Positions 1 through 8,303 of a stretch of DNA of 64,000 bases are shown one piece after another (within the stretch, counting starts at the first letter, position 1; each line of letters opens with the position of its first letter). The notes under the pieces are model-generated. The model searched no databases. It was given only the letters and a program-made list of their open reading frames with translations, and was not told the origin of the DNA. Where the stretch lies: positions 585,070 to 649,069 of the forward strand of contig DCMZ01000003.1 in the NCBI GenBank assembly GCA_002321895.1, written 5' to 3'. The stretch is from Bdellovibrionaceae bacterium UBA1609. GTDB lineage: Bacteria > Bdellovibrionota > Bdellovibrionia > Bdellovibrionales > UBA1609. The translations under genes and the position numbers were made by a program.

Positions 1-373
1 CATTACCGACAATGGGCTTCGAAGTGTAAATGGCATGTCCTAAGCCAAGAGCTTCTTTTTGACGAATGCTAATGACATTCGCTAAGTCCCGAACTCTTTG
101 TATTCGAGAGAGTAACGAAGTTTTACCAGATCGTTCCAGAGTTTCTTCCAGTTCCACGGAGCGATCAAAAAAGTCTTCAATGGAGGACTTCCCGCGACCG
201 GCGATAAGGACAATGTCTTCTATTCCGGCTCGCACACACTCTTCGACCACATAGAGAATCGTCGGTTGGTCTACGATGGGTAGCATTTCCTTAGGGATGG
301 TTTTGGTTGCCGGCAAAAATCGAGTGCCTAAGCCTGCGGCCGGAATCACAGCTTTTTTAATGGATGAATTCAT
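1..373 (-). CDS. galU: UTP-glucose-1-phosphate uridylyltransferase, N-terminal part (runs off the window edge)
   Basis: GalU makes UDP-glucose from UTP and glucose 1-phosphate, for envelope sugars. Reading the minus strand from the ATG at 373 gives MNSSIKKAVIPAAGLGTRF and then LPATKTIPKEMLPIVDQPTI, the classic GalU nucleotide-binding start with the GxGTR signature and the catalytic-site KEMLP motif. The later stretches EECVRAGIEDIVLIAGRGK and GLGHAIYTSKP also fit GalU. Only about 124 residues are present; the remainder lies left of base 1. The gene is divergent from the lipoprotein at 589. Family assignment is firm, although a close sugar-nucleotidyltransferase relative such as GalF cannot be excluded from this fragment. 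Confidence 0.93.
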   Translation of the reverse strand, partial: MNSSIKKAVIPAAGLGTRFLPATKTIPKEMLPIVDQPTILYVVEECVRAGIEDIVLIAGRGKSSIEDFFDRSVELEETLERSGKTSLLSRIQRVRDLANVISIRQKEALGLGHAIYTSKPIVGN

Positions 374-516
374 GAGAGCTAATGAACCACAATAGGGACG
401 ATGCAGGCAAGCCTCGAGGTGGCGAGAGTTGTCTCAGTTTAGCTTCCGTCGACCGGTATAAGTGCATGAAATTACGTCAATTTGTCTAACTTGGTCAAAA
501 ACGACACATTTTCCTT

Positions 517-542
517 TAAACATTTTGAGACTATGCCGACAA
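517..542 (+). promoter_or_regulatory. Candidate sigma-28 (FliA)-like promoter
   Basis: TAAA at 517-520, a 14-base spacer and GCCGACAA at 535-542 resemble the FliA consensus TAAA-N15-GCCGATAA. The start would lie about 40 bases before the ATG at 589. Similar boxes occur before four or five other genes in the window. The spacer is one base short, so this site is only suggestive by itself. The rest of the 374-588 gap shows no other clear signal. Confidence 0.35.
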
Positions 543-588
543 GAGTACATAGGCTTTTGGCCAGAATCGTACGAGGTTTCAGTCACTT

Positions 589-1749
589 ATGTTGGATAGA
601 ATTCTTAAACATAGAGCGGGATTGGCGGGCGTGATCGCTCTCTCTATCGGACTGCTGTTTCAAAACTGCGCTCCACCCGTTGCAGAGGAAGATCTTTCGA
701 CGGCGTCGGTGGATACCACACCTTTTGCCTTTGATATAAAAATGGATACGATCGCCCACATGTCTTGCACCCAAGCCAATGATGCCGTTTTCACTTTAAA
801 AACGGGAGCCTATTTAGGGGGGAGTGGAATTCGATTGTCATCGGCGTTTTTAGATTACATCGGTGGAGATCGACCCACCCATGTTTTAGAGAAGTTGCAA
901 GCATCTACCAACAATGCCATTGCCCAGCCGCAGGCGGCCGTTCGTAATGCCACAGGATCCAATCCGTATTTACAACTTCTGGCAGTGGGTTCGGCCAATT
1001 CCTATGAGATTTTAGGCCCCCTTGGGGCTGATGAGTATGCGGCGGCATTGGCTCAATCTCAAGACACCTACATTCGTCACTTTGAGTCCGTTCCAGCACT
1101 GTTTGATCGAAACATAGAATTCCAAATGCACTCCATGGGGGATTTGGGAGCCATGATTGGTTTGCGCACTCATTTTGAGCAAGGTGGGGTGTTGACGGTG
1201 AGTTTTGTGGATTACCAAAATACGGCCACTCCACCATTAGCTCCTGATGCAGAAGATGCTGGCTTTTCGGCTTATGGTCGTGCTTATCAGCTGGGTTTTG
1301 ATAGCGACTCTAACTTTCCGGACACCCAACGCCGACGGTTGGTTTCCGTGACCAGTAAAAGCATGATCGACCTATCGACCATCGAGGGTGAAGACTTCGG
1401 ATGCATTAGCTATAGGATTATTCGCAAAGCGGATTGGGAAGAGAATCCTGAGTTGTGTCCCGTGGGAACCGACCCAGAACCCTCGGACAGTGGAATTACT
1501 CAGCACGAATTTGTACGTAGAGTTTTAGATCCGTCCAGTACGCATTGGTATATTCACACTCGGGATAGCGCAACGGCGGCCACAAATTATCCAAACTGTA
1601 TCGTGCCGAAGGCCGCTGTGGATACTTGTTATGGTACAGGAACTCAAACCATTGAATATGGTGGAGTTACCGCTTGTGACGACACAGATGCGGACAGTAG
1701 CAATAACTGCCCTCACTATTTGAGTATTTGTTCTCTGGGAATTCAGTAA
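589..1749 (+). CDS. Putative surface lipoprotein with FQNC lipobox, unknown function
   Basis: I do not recognise the family. The N-terminus has a basic n-region (LKHRAG), a hydrophobic run (LAGVIALSIGLLF) and then QNCAPP, so Cys27 is the likely lipidated residue. The lipobox F-Q-N-C is not canonical, because Asn sits at -1, but another lipoprotein in this window (18799-20262) has the same FQNC. The mature part of about 360 residues has several cysteines near the C-terminus (CPVG, NCIVPKAAVDTC, CDDTDADSSNNCPH, SIC), which suggests disulfides in an exported protein. A sigma-28-like box lies upstream. It converges on the M23 peptidase gene, whose stop is 8 bases away. Confidence 0.8.
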   Translation: MLDRILKHRAGLAGVIALSIGLLFQNCAPPVAEEDLSTASVDTTPFAFDIKMDTIAHMSCTQANDAVFTLKTGAYLGGSGIRLSSAFLDYIGGDRPTHVLEKLQASTNNAIAQPQAAVRNATGSNPYLQLLAVGSANSYEILGPLGADEYAAALAQSQDTYIRHFESVPALFDRNIEFQMHSMGDLGAMIGLRTHFEQGGVLTVSFVDYQNTATPPLAPDAEDAGFSAYGRAYQLGFDSDSNFPDTQRRRLVSVTSKSMIDLSTIEGEDFGCISYRIIRKADWEENPELCPVGTDPEPSDSGITQHEFVRRVLDPSSTHWYIHTRDSATAATNYPNCIVPKAAVDTCYGTGTQTIEYGGVTACDDTDADSSNNCPHYLSICSLGIQ

Positions 1750-1757
1750 GCCTGTTG

Positions 1758-2900
1758 TCAGCTGCCAGCTTGGGCCACTTTTCGTAATCGTTCCACTTGA
1801 TTGACCACGGGTTGCTTGTTGGTAAAGCTAAAGGATTTCAAGTAATCGATGGGGTTTACAAAACGGCCCCTCTTTTTCACAGCAAAATGCAGATGAGGTT
1901 TTGTGCAATATCCTGTACATCCAATGGCTCCCACGCGTTGACCATTTTTCAGATGAGTTCCCACCTTAATGGCTGGGTCAATTTCAGACATGTGATTGTA
2001 ATAGGATTCTAAACCATCTTTATGGCGAACCACCACATAGCGGCCGGCGGCTCGGTTTTTCCCCTTACGAATGACAGTACCTTGGCCAGCAGTAAAGATA
2101 GGCGCTCCTTCGGGTAGTTCAAAATCCACTCCTAGATGGGCAATGCGTCTCTTTTTTATGGGATGAAAGCGACGGCGTTTGTATTCAGAGGAGATTTTCA
2201 CATAATTCACCGGAGCATAAAGTGGACGGTCTTCTTGCAAATCGTTCATGCTAACAAATCCACCACCTAGGCCTGTGCGGATGAAGTATCGACGATCGAT
2301 GTTGCCCTTCACTTCCACCTCGGTTTTTAAAATTTCACCAAACCGAATGAACTGGTCTCCCAAAAACTTTTTTTCCACCGTCAGACTGAAATGTGCATTT
2401 CGTTGCAGCACTCGAGTTAAGTTGTAGTCAAAGCGATAGGCATCCAAAAAGCGATAAGCCACATTACGAGACGGAACTTCCTTCATAATGCTTGCGATGA
2501 TCGAGCCGTGCACCTTACCGGTTTTACTAATCACCTGAACCTTATAGTCTTCTTTTTTATAGTCCACTCGCGCAGTTTTTCCCTCGCGAATTAAATTTAG
2601 AGACATGTCTTCTACGGGATGAAAAAACTTAAGGGTCACTCTTGAACCTTCATTGATCCGCCAAAACTTGGTTTTGGTAGATAAATCCCAAAGCTCAAGA
2701 TCTTTAAGAGCGGCCACCACCGTATTTTTTTGGTCTTGGTTAAAGCCATTTTTTTTCAGTAGCGAGTAAAAAGTATCTCCACTACGTACGGTATGAATAA
2801 TGGGTTTAACAGAGGGGTTCGATCCGGGTTGTGCAAGTGAAGTGAATGGGATAAAACTAATGGCGATGGTCAGATGCAGAAACAACGTTGAGAATTTCAT
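1758..2900 (-). CDS. M23 family metallopeptidase (peptidoglycan endopeptidase) with LysM-like N-terminus
   Basis: A likely zinc endopeptidase acting on peptidoglycan peptides in the periplasm. The order is a signal peptide (MKFSTLFLHLTIAISFIPFT), a LysM/OapA-like segment (HTVRSGDTFYSLLKKNGF), a middle beta-rich domain, and a C-terminal M23 domain. The zinc ligands are visible as HLGVDFE (H and D) and the second motif KPHLHFAVK. The typical GAIGCTGYCTKPHLHF loop contains two cysteines that could form a disulfide. The ATG at 2900 is preferred over an upstream TTG at 2912 because AAGGAG lies just before it and the signal peptide then starts cleanly. Whether it cuts self or prey wall cannot be told from sequence. 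Confidence 0.92.
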   Translation of the reverse strand: MKFSTLFLHLTIAISFIPFTSLAQPGSNPSVKPIIHTVRSGDTFYSLLKKNGFNQDQKNTVVAALKDLELWDLSTKTKFWRINEGSRVTLKFFHPVEDMSLNLIREGKTARVDYKKEDYKVQVISKTGKVHGSIIASIMKEVPSRNVAYRFLDAYRFDYNLTRVLQRNAHFSLTVEKKFLGDQFIRFGEILKTEVEVKGNIDRRYFIRTGLGGGFVSMNDLQEDRPLYAPVNYVKISSEYKRRRFHPIKKRRIAHLGVDFELPEGAPIFTAGQGTVIRKGKNRAAGRYVVVRHKDGLESYYNHMSEIDPAIKVGTHLKNGQRVGAIGCTGYCTKPHLHFAVKKRGRFVNPIDYLKSFSFTNKQPVVNQVERLRKVAQAGS

Positions 2901-3792
2901 AGACTCCTTCAAAAGTAGCTCGTTACGACTCAGTGTCTTTTTGTGTGTCTTTTATTTCACTAGTGTTGCATGTTTGCAAGCTCATGCCCAGCAGTTTACA
3001 CCGGCTCGCCTTTTGGGGATGGGTGGAACTGGAATCGCGGCTCACTCGGGATACCAGGGAGCCCTGTTGAATCCAGCGACTTTAGTCGAGGGTCCTCAAA
3101 TCGAGGGGGGAGCTTATTATCAAGATGTTTCGGGCGATGGAGAAACGAGCACATTGAGTGGTGTGGGTTTCCTAGACAATGGTCCTATCAATTTTGCTTC
3201 TGGTGCTTTTAATTACTACAGATGGAGACGTAGACCCTCATCAGGCTCGAAGTTTTCCAGCGAAGTGTTTTCCGCCGCATTAGCTGAAAGGTTTAATCCG
3301 GTTTGGTCGTTGGGTTTGGGTTTTCACTTACAGAGAAACTCTATTGCTAATACTGAAAACAACGAAGAAAAGAATTTAGATGTGGGGCTCATGTTTACCC
3401 CTTTTAGAGAGTTGGGTTTTGGCTTGGTGGGGACAAATCTACTACCTATTGATAAAGAAGATATTCCGCTGGTTTTTCAAAGGCCATCGAGTGTGGGGTT
3501 TGGAGTCACCTATTTCCACATGGGGCAGTTTCAGTTCCGCGGGGACACTAGCACCTATGTGCGGGGCTTGGCTGCCGGGAAGTCGAAATACGCCCTGGGG
3601 TTTGAGTCTTCCAGTCATGAATACATCCGAGCCCGGGGAGGGCTGGCAAGAGACGATTTCCTTAAGGAAAACAGCTACATGCTGGGTTTCGGCTTCGATG
3701 GGCCCAAGCTTCGGATGGACTATGCCTATAAAAAAACCACCACAGAGCCCCAGTCGGAGTTGCATAGCGTTGACTTGCGTCTGTCGTTTTGA
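2866..3792 (+). CDS. Putative outer-membrane beta-barrel protein (PorV/TraF/FadL-like)
   Basis: The mature protein begins after LCVFYFTSVACLQAHA and reads QQFTPARLLGMGGTGIAAHSG, then GALLNPATL. This 'GMGGTGIA...NPA' opening is typical of outer-membrane barrel families such as PorV, UPF0164 and FadL-like proteins. Alternating hydrophobic strands follow, and the C-terminus LHSVDLRLSF ends in Phe, as expected for BAM-dependent insertion. The start is uncertain: ATGs at 2860 or 2866 overlap the 5' end of the divergent M23 gene, and a TTG at 2941 would leave almost no n-region. Cargo or partner is unknown. Confidence 0.78.
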   Translation: MVRCRNNVENFIDSFKSSSLRLSVFLCVFYFTSVACLQAHAQQFTPARLLGMGGTGIAAHSGYQGALLNPATLVEGPQIEGGAYYQDVSGDGETSTLSGVGFLDNGPINFASGAFNYYRWRRRPSSGSKFSSEVFSAALAERFNPVWSLGLGFHLQRNSIANTENNEEKNLDVGLMFTPFRELGFGLVGTNLLPIDKEDIPLVFQRPSSVGFGVTYFHMGQFQFRGDTSTYVRGLAAGKSKYALGFESSSHEYIRARGGLARDDFLKENSYMLGFGFDGPKLRMDYAYKKTTTEPQSELHSVDLRLSF

Positions 3793-3826
3793 TAGCTATT
3801 CCCCTTCGCATAATGAGGAGTGAATA

Positions 3827-3961
3827 ATGGCTTCACCTACAAAGAGAACGAAAGTAATTCGTAAGAACAAAAAGAAGCGTCAAGGTCAGAAAAGAAAAGG
3901 CCAAGAGCGCGAAAATGGATCCACTCTTTCTAAGAAAGAGCTATTCGGCGACGCTGAGTAA
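3827..3961 (+). CDS. Small highly basic protein, 44 residues
   Basis: A short reading frame with a strong ribosome site (GAGGAG about 7 bases before the ATG). It encodes MASPTKRTKVIRKNKKKRQG and a further run of Lys/Arg, ending LSKKELFGDAE. About 40 percent of the first 30 residues are Lys or Arg, while the tail is acidic. This composition suggests binding to RNA, DNA or ribosomes. I recognise no family, and it is not ribosomal protein bTHX or L34. It lies 34 bases after the barrel gene and is followed at once by a perfect palindrome (3968-3994) that could end its transcript. Confidence 0.65.
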   Translation: MASPTKRTKVIRKNKKKRQGQKRKGQERENGSTLSKKELFGDAE

Positions 3962-3967
3962 TCTATG

Positions 3968-3994
3968 TCCAAAAGGTGCCAGGCACCTTTTGGA
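3968..3994. repeat. REP-like palindrome, copy 1
   Basis: A perfect 13-base inverted repeat, TCCAAAAGGTGCC / GGCACCTTTTGGA, around one central A. Related copies lie at 11688-11727 and 30010-30049, always between genes. Stem and T-run could also act as a bidirectional terminator after the small basic protein gene. Confidence 0.8.
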
Positions 3995-4137
3995 GACAGT
4001 GCCTAGCCCATCTACATCCTTGTAGTTCTTACAGGGATTGTTGCATCAAATCCCACAGATTGAGTTCCAGTTGGAATGTGAATTGAAAGTATACACCTTA
4101 GAACAGCTGCATGGATTTGTAGCTCAAGGGTGTACTT

Positions 4138-4635
4138 ATGATGCAAAAGCTAGATTCAGAAAGAATCTTCGATAGTCGAACACGTAATGCGATGAAATTT
4201 GCCATACTAGTTCATGTTGGACTAGCGCTTGTGATTATGAACTCAGGTGGAGACTTTCGCTATCAAGTTCAGCGCTCCCACCAAGCTCAACCCATAGAAA
4301 TAACCGCTTTAGATGTAGGTCCGTCGGCAAATATTGATGCCCGTTCAGTGAAGTCTCAACGCAATCCAAAGAAAACTCTGCGAGCAAAGAAAAAGGCTCG
4401 AAGGTCTTCAACATTTGCGAAACGCAGAAGCAGAAAAGCCAGATCCAATGGGTTGGCCACCCGGTTGCCGAGTAAGCGCTACCGTAAAAGCAGTGCGAGA
4501 ATTAAAATTGATTTTGAGAAAGAAGACCATCTGACCGAAGCGGGAGACTCCTTCACCAATAGGGAGTTGGCTCGGTTGAGACAACAGGAAGAAGCCTATC
4601 GGCGTTATCAACAACGCCTCCGCGAATTGGAATAG
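4138..4635 (+). CDS. Membrane-anchored basic protein, unknown function
   Basis: A 165-residue protein with no family I recognise. An N-terminal segment (FAILVHVGLALVIMNSGG, about residues 22-39) looks like a single membrane anchor, as in TonB-like N-termini. It is followed by a strongly basic stretch (KKTLRAKKKARR, then KRRSRKARSNG) and a charged C-terminal helix (RELARLRQQEEAYRRYQQRLRELE) that is probably a coiled coil. The topology would place the basic part outside the cytoplasm. The ATG at 4138 is followed at once by a second ATG, and either could be used. It converges with nagZ. Confidence 0.65.
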   Translation: MMQKLDSERIFDSRTRNAMKFAILVHVGLALVIMNSGGDFRYQVQRSHQAQPIEITALDVGPSANIDARSVKSQRNPKKTLRAKKKARRSSTFAKRRSRKARSNGLATRLPSKRYRKSSARIKIDFEKEDHLTEAGDSFTNRELARLRQQEEAYRRYQQRLRELE

Positions 4636-4641
4636 TTGGAA

Positions 4642-5754
4642 TTAAGTCGTCGTGTTTGCAATCTCGTCGGGAACCTCGCCAGTGGCAATGGCCTGAGCGA
4701 CGATCTGACTTTGCTCACTACCGATGATGGCCTGGGCTTCCTCAAGAGTCACCGGAGGAACTTTTGTCAGGCGTTTCTCTTTAAGCGCCATCACTCTCTG
4801 ATAGCTCTCATCAATTCTGGCCATATCGAGAACTTTATCTTTTAGGGCCTTATCAATGGCTTCACAAGCCATAGGTGGTTTATCAAACTCATTGCAATAA
4901 AGCAGAATGTCCACGCCGGCCGTTAATGCTTTCACTGGAATTTCTTCGGGAGCGTAATTAGCCGCTAGCGCTTTCATGTCTAAATCATCCGTAATGATCA
5001 CTCCGCTGTAACGGAGTTCTTTGCGAAGTAGCTCTTGGATAAAATAACTGGAGAAGGTCACAGGGTTATCGGCATCAATATTTTTAAACAATATGTGTGA
5101 GAGTAAAACCATATCAATTCGAGAGCGAAAAACCTTTTTAAAAGGAATGAGCTCGCGCGCTTTAAGGGTCTCAAGATCGGCTTCTTCAACCGGCAATTCA
5201 TAATGGGAATCAACTTTAGTGTTGCCGTGACCGGGAAAGTGCTTAGCGCAGGGGATGATATTGGCCTTTATAAATCCACGCACTAAACCACTGGCCATGG
5301 CAGTCACTTGTTCGGGATCGTTGCTGATGGCGCGATCGCCAATAACAGGATTGTCCGGATTGGTTAATACGTCCACGCACGGGGCGAAGTTAAGATTAAC
5401 TCCAACGCTTCTCAGCTCTTCTCCCATGGATTGGCCCATCCGAAAAGCCATAGAATTACTGTTTAGCTCTCCCAACTTCGCAAGAGGCGGCCAAATGGTG
5501 AAGGGTTCTTTGAAGCGTTGAACTCGTCCACCCTCCATATCCACGCCGATAAAAAGAGGTGCTTTGTCGGTCATTCGAGGTTGGAGAGCTTGCAGGTCCG
5601 AACACAATTGATAAAGTTGTTCGGGAGATTCATAGTTTCTTGAAAAGAGGCAAACGCCACCAATGTTGTTACGTACAATAAATTCGGCTTCATCGGGTGT
5701 AAGAACTTTTCCTTCTACACCGATCATCATCAATTGACCCAGTTTGTGATTCAT
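4642..5754 (-). CDS. nagZ: Beta-N-acetylhexosaminidase, glycoside hydrolase family 3
   Basis: NagZ removes GlcNAc from muropeptides during peptidoglycan recycling, normally in the cytoplasm, and no signal peptide is seen here. GH3 landmarks are IGVDMEGGRVQRF near residue 73, the catalytic loop KHFPGHGNTKVDSH near residue 170, and GVIITDDLDMKAL near residue 250, whose TDD holds the nucleophile aspartate. Length (370) is normal for the family. The ATG at 5754 is preceded by AAGGAA at good spacing. A MurU/AmgK-like pair at 15303-17392 could use the recycled MurNAc, so three recycling steps occur in the window although they are not adjacent. Confidence 0.92.
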   Translation of the reverse strand: MNHKLGQLMMIGVEGKVLTPDEAEFIVRNNIGGVCLFSRNYESPEQLYQLCSDLQALQPRMTDKAPLFIGVDMEGGRVQRFKEPFTIWPPLAKLGELNSNSMAFRMGQSMGEELRSVGVNLNFAPCVDVLTNPDNPVIGDRAISNDPEQVTAMASGLVRGFIKANIIPCAKHFPGHGNTKVDSHYELPVEEADLETLKARELIPFKKVFRSRIDMVLLSHILFKNIDADNPVTFSSYFIQELLRKELRYSGVIITDDLDMKALAANYAPEEIPVKALTAGVDILLYCNEFDKPPMACEAIDKALKDKVLDMARIDESYQRVMALKEKRLTKVPPVTLEEAQAIIGSEQSQIVAQAIATGEVPDEIANTTT

Positions 5755-5880
5755 TCGTTCATTTCCTTTATCGTGTCATTCAGCTTACGTACCTTTTTAA
5801 AAAACACATACAGTATTGTGGCATGAGACGGACCAGGAACCAAGCGCAGACCATACGTCTAGGTTTCGGTCTAGAGTGAT

Positions 5881-8094
5881 TTAGTTTATAGGATCCCAGC
5901 CCACATCGTCCGGTCGATTTTCAATTTGACTGGCGCCGATGCTATCTCCTCCATTGTAGTGGTTCGAACCATTTAAAAAGTCCTGGGAAACAAGTTTTGT
6001 GGAATAGCCCGATCGCCCTCCGGCATAACAACTCAGAGGAATCTTTATATTGGTCCAGCTGCTATCGTCGAAGGAGCTTCCCGATGTACCAAAACATCTA
6101 CCAAATTTATTTGTGGGAAAGTCCATGGCTCCAGTACTACCGGAGTTAATGGAGCTCATGTCCTGACCGTAATGGTTGTATTCTTCATTCACCCATCCGG
6201 TCAGTACATGCCATTTGTTTTTCACAAAATGATAGGCCGCAGGGTTAATGGAAATGTTATTGGCCGTTACGGTTTCGATCTGGTTGAGCACATTAAAGGT
6301 AGTGGAATGGGCTCCTGTTAACGGGCCACCTAAATCACCGGCAATGGCCAGGTTAGAGGCAATACCTATGGCTGCAGAGTGAGTGCGTAATTTAGATGCG
6401 GTCACGTTTCCATATTGAGGTGAGATGGAATAGTAAGTGATATCAAACAAGTCGGGCGCGGCGATGACCGTTTCGGCCACTCGCATGCTCGAATTACTAG
6501 GGTGAGCGAGCAGATCTCCAAATCTCCCTTGGGCATCATAGTGAGTGATATGATGAAAGTGCGCTTTTGTTACGTTGGGGCGATTAAACCCCGGCATCGA
6601 GGCCTGCATCAGCCTCGAGTTCATTCCCATAATGATTCCACTGGCGGGATCGTTAACATCTCCAGGGTATCGGCTGTAGTTAGGCAAGATGGGTGTGTTT
6701 CCAGGGTTGGGTGGAGTGTTAAAGTTAGAGAGTCTCTGCGGGAGAAGTTGATCCACCACTTCACCTTGGGATTCAGAAACCCCTTTTGGCCATTGGTGGC
6801 GATACCACGGACCAATGCGTCCGCCAAAGGGCTTAGCAAATCCACGTGCCACCATTGGGACGTTAATGTTGAAAGGAGAAAAGATCTGTCGAGGTTGAGT
6901 TTCTGCTTTCACTCCATAATAAAACACATGCCAGGGGTTCTTTTCCACCCCCATGGTAAAGCCCGTAAATAGTCCGGCGGCAGTGTAGGAGGAAGGGCTA
7001 TAGTCGTTAACAGCTGGCCAAAGTACAGTGTTGATATATTGTTGTGTATCCGGCACTCCAGCACCGATGGAACTAAATTGGTTGGGCTGAGTATTGGATG
7101 ACTTAATAGTGGAACTACATCCGACAGACCCACCGCCACCACTTTGTGCGAGGTCCATGTAGTAAAAATTAATATAGGTCGGAATCGTCTTTAGCCATTC
7201 ATCCACACTGGTGCCCTTCATAGAGTTCATGTGGGAGAGGCTATTAAAACCATCTAAATTGGCGCGAGTGAGGTTTTTCAAGAAGGTTTGTCTTACGCCT
7301 TGAGACACTCGTTCACCATCGATGGTCACAAAATCCGAGCGTCCTAAATTGGAACCTAAGCTACGCATGAGTCGGATTTGGTTACTCTGGAACAATCGGT
7401 AACCCAGTAACCACTTAGAACCCAAGTACCAGTTGTAAGAGCCCTGTTCATTACAAGTGGAGGCAATATTGTTTTGTAAATTGTTAATGCTGTTTTGTAG
7501 GGAGTAGTTTAAGCCAGCCAAAGAGGTGGGAATCCCTGGAATAACTACTAAATCCGGAATAGGGGTGATGGTGAAATCAGAGCGTTGGCAATAGTTATCG
7601 TCTTCTCTTCCGTCGGCCCAAATGCATCTGGAAGAATTGGAGCAGGGTTGGGTGCCGGTACGCCCGCGCACAACCGTGCAAACAAAATTATAGGTTGTCG
7701 GTGTTCCCGGCACGGGGTTCTTCCAAGGAGAATCCGGTTGGGTGATGGGGTTCCCAGAATAGAGTGGATGATCATTTAGGCCCGACGATCCTAATACGTT
7801 AAGGCGGTAAGAAGTCACCTTCCAGGCCTGACGAACTTGATAATTTTGATGAGCAATGGCGTTGAGTAACTCCGCCTGTCTTTGCGCTCCGAAGTAAGCG
7901 GCAATATCCACAGAGTTCTGCAAATTTATTTTGTCATGAACAACCAGTGCAACATTAATGGACATGGCAAAGAGCACAAACAGCACTTGAAATATAAGCG
8001 CAATGAAGATGGCCATTTGACCACGATCTGAAAGAACGATCGTAGACCGACTGTTGCCTTTGGCGTACCACTGCTGCTGCCGCTGTTGATTCAC
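5881..8094 (-). CDS. Large secreted/membrane protein with TadG-like N-terminus
   Basis: The N-terminus reads DRGQMAIFIALIFQVLFVLF and then AMSINVALVVHDKINLQNSVDIAAYF. This hydrophobic helix followed by 'K.NLQNSVDIAA' is the hallmark of Flp-pilus TadE/TadG-like membrane proteins (the 'Flp pilus assembly TadE/G-like' family). The remaining ~650 residues are Asn/Ser/Gly-rich, with several cysteines, and match no family I know. The start is GTG at 8094 behind a G-run; the overlapping ATG at 8096 hits a stop at once. No other tad genes are in the window, so pilus function is uncertain. Confidence 0.8.
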   Translation of the reverse strand: MNQQRQQQWYAKGNSRSTIVLSDRGQMAIFIALIFQVLFVLFAMSINVALVVHDKINLQNSVDIAAYFGAQRQAELLNAIAHQNYQVRQAWKVTSYRLNVLGSSGLNDHPLYSGNPITQPDSPWKNPVPGTPTTYNFVCTVVRGRTGTQPCSNSSRCIWADGREDDNYCQRSDFTITPIPDLVVIPGIPTSLAGLNYSLQNSINNLQNNIASTCNEQGSYNWYLGSKWLLGYRLFQSNQIRLMRSLGSNLGRSDFVTIDGERVSQGVRQTFLKNLTRANLDGFNSLSHMNSMKGTSVDEWLKTIPTYINFYYMDLAQSGGGGSVGCSSTIKSSNTQPNQFSSIGAGVPDTQQYINTVLWPAVNDYSPSSYTAAGLFTGFTMGVEKNPWHVFYYGVKAETQPRQIFSPFNINVPMVARGFAKPFGGRIGPWYRHQWPKGVSESQGEVVDQLLPQRLSNFNTPPNPGNTPILPNYSRYPGDVNDPASGIIMGMNSRLMQASMPGFNRPNVTKAHFHHITHYDAQGRFGDLLAHPSNSSMRVAETVIAAPDLFDITYYSISPQYGNVTASKLRTHSAAIGIASNLAIAGDLGGPLTGAHSTTFNVLNQIETVTANNISINPAAYHFVKNKWHVLTGWVNEEYNHYGQDMSSINSGSTGAMDFPTNKFGRCFGTSGSSFDDSSWTNIKIPLSCYAGGRSGYSTKLVSQDFLNGSNHYNGGDSIGASQIENRPDDVGWDPIN

Positions 8095-8173
8095 ATGCCC
8101 CCCCGGGCCCTTTGCCGTAACCTTTATTTTATCATAGCCAATACGGAAGTTTAAATTTATTTACCAGAGTATG

Positions 8174-8216
8174 GACACTACCAGTGTCTAGTAGTTTTAC
8201 ACTAGGTGGAGTGTAA
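8174..8216. promoter_or_regulatory. Two tandem palindromes with shared ACACT/AGTGT half-sites
   Basis: GACACT-ACC-AGTGTC (8174-8188) and TTACACT-AGGTGG-AGTGTAA (8197-8216) lie side by side between the divergent genes at 8094 and 8304, just upstream of a promoter at 8237-8266. The common half-site suggests two operators for one dimeric regulator, or two small RNA hairpins. Confidence 0.45.
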
Positions 8217-8236
8217 GGGGAGTCTGCTTGACCTGA

Positions 8237-8266
8237 TTGACGAGGCATACAAGACTTTCCTATAGC
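8237..8266 (+). promoter_or_regulatory. Candidate sigma-70 promoter
   Basis: TTGACG (8237-8242), an 18-base spacer and TATAGC (8261-8266). A start near 8273 leaves about 30 bases of leader before GTG 8304, consistent with choosing that start for the following gene. Confidence 0.5.
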
Positions 8267-8303
8267 GGTGGGTTTATCCATGACCACCAAATCAGGAGTG
8301 TTT

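Noticed and set aside
3380..3823. Plus-strand 147-codon frame inside the barrel gene
   Set aside because: Out-of-frame shadow of 2866-3792; Trp-rich, unnatural composition.
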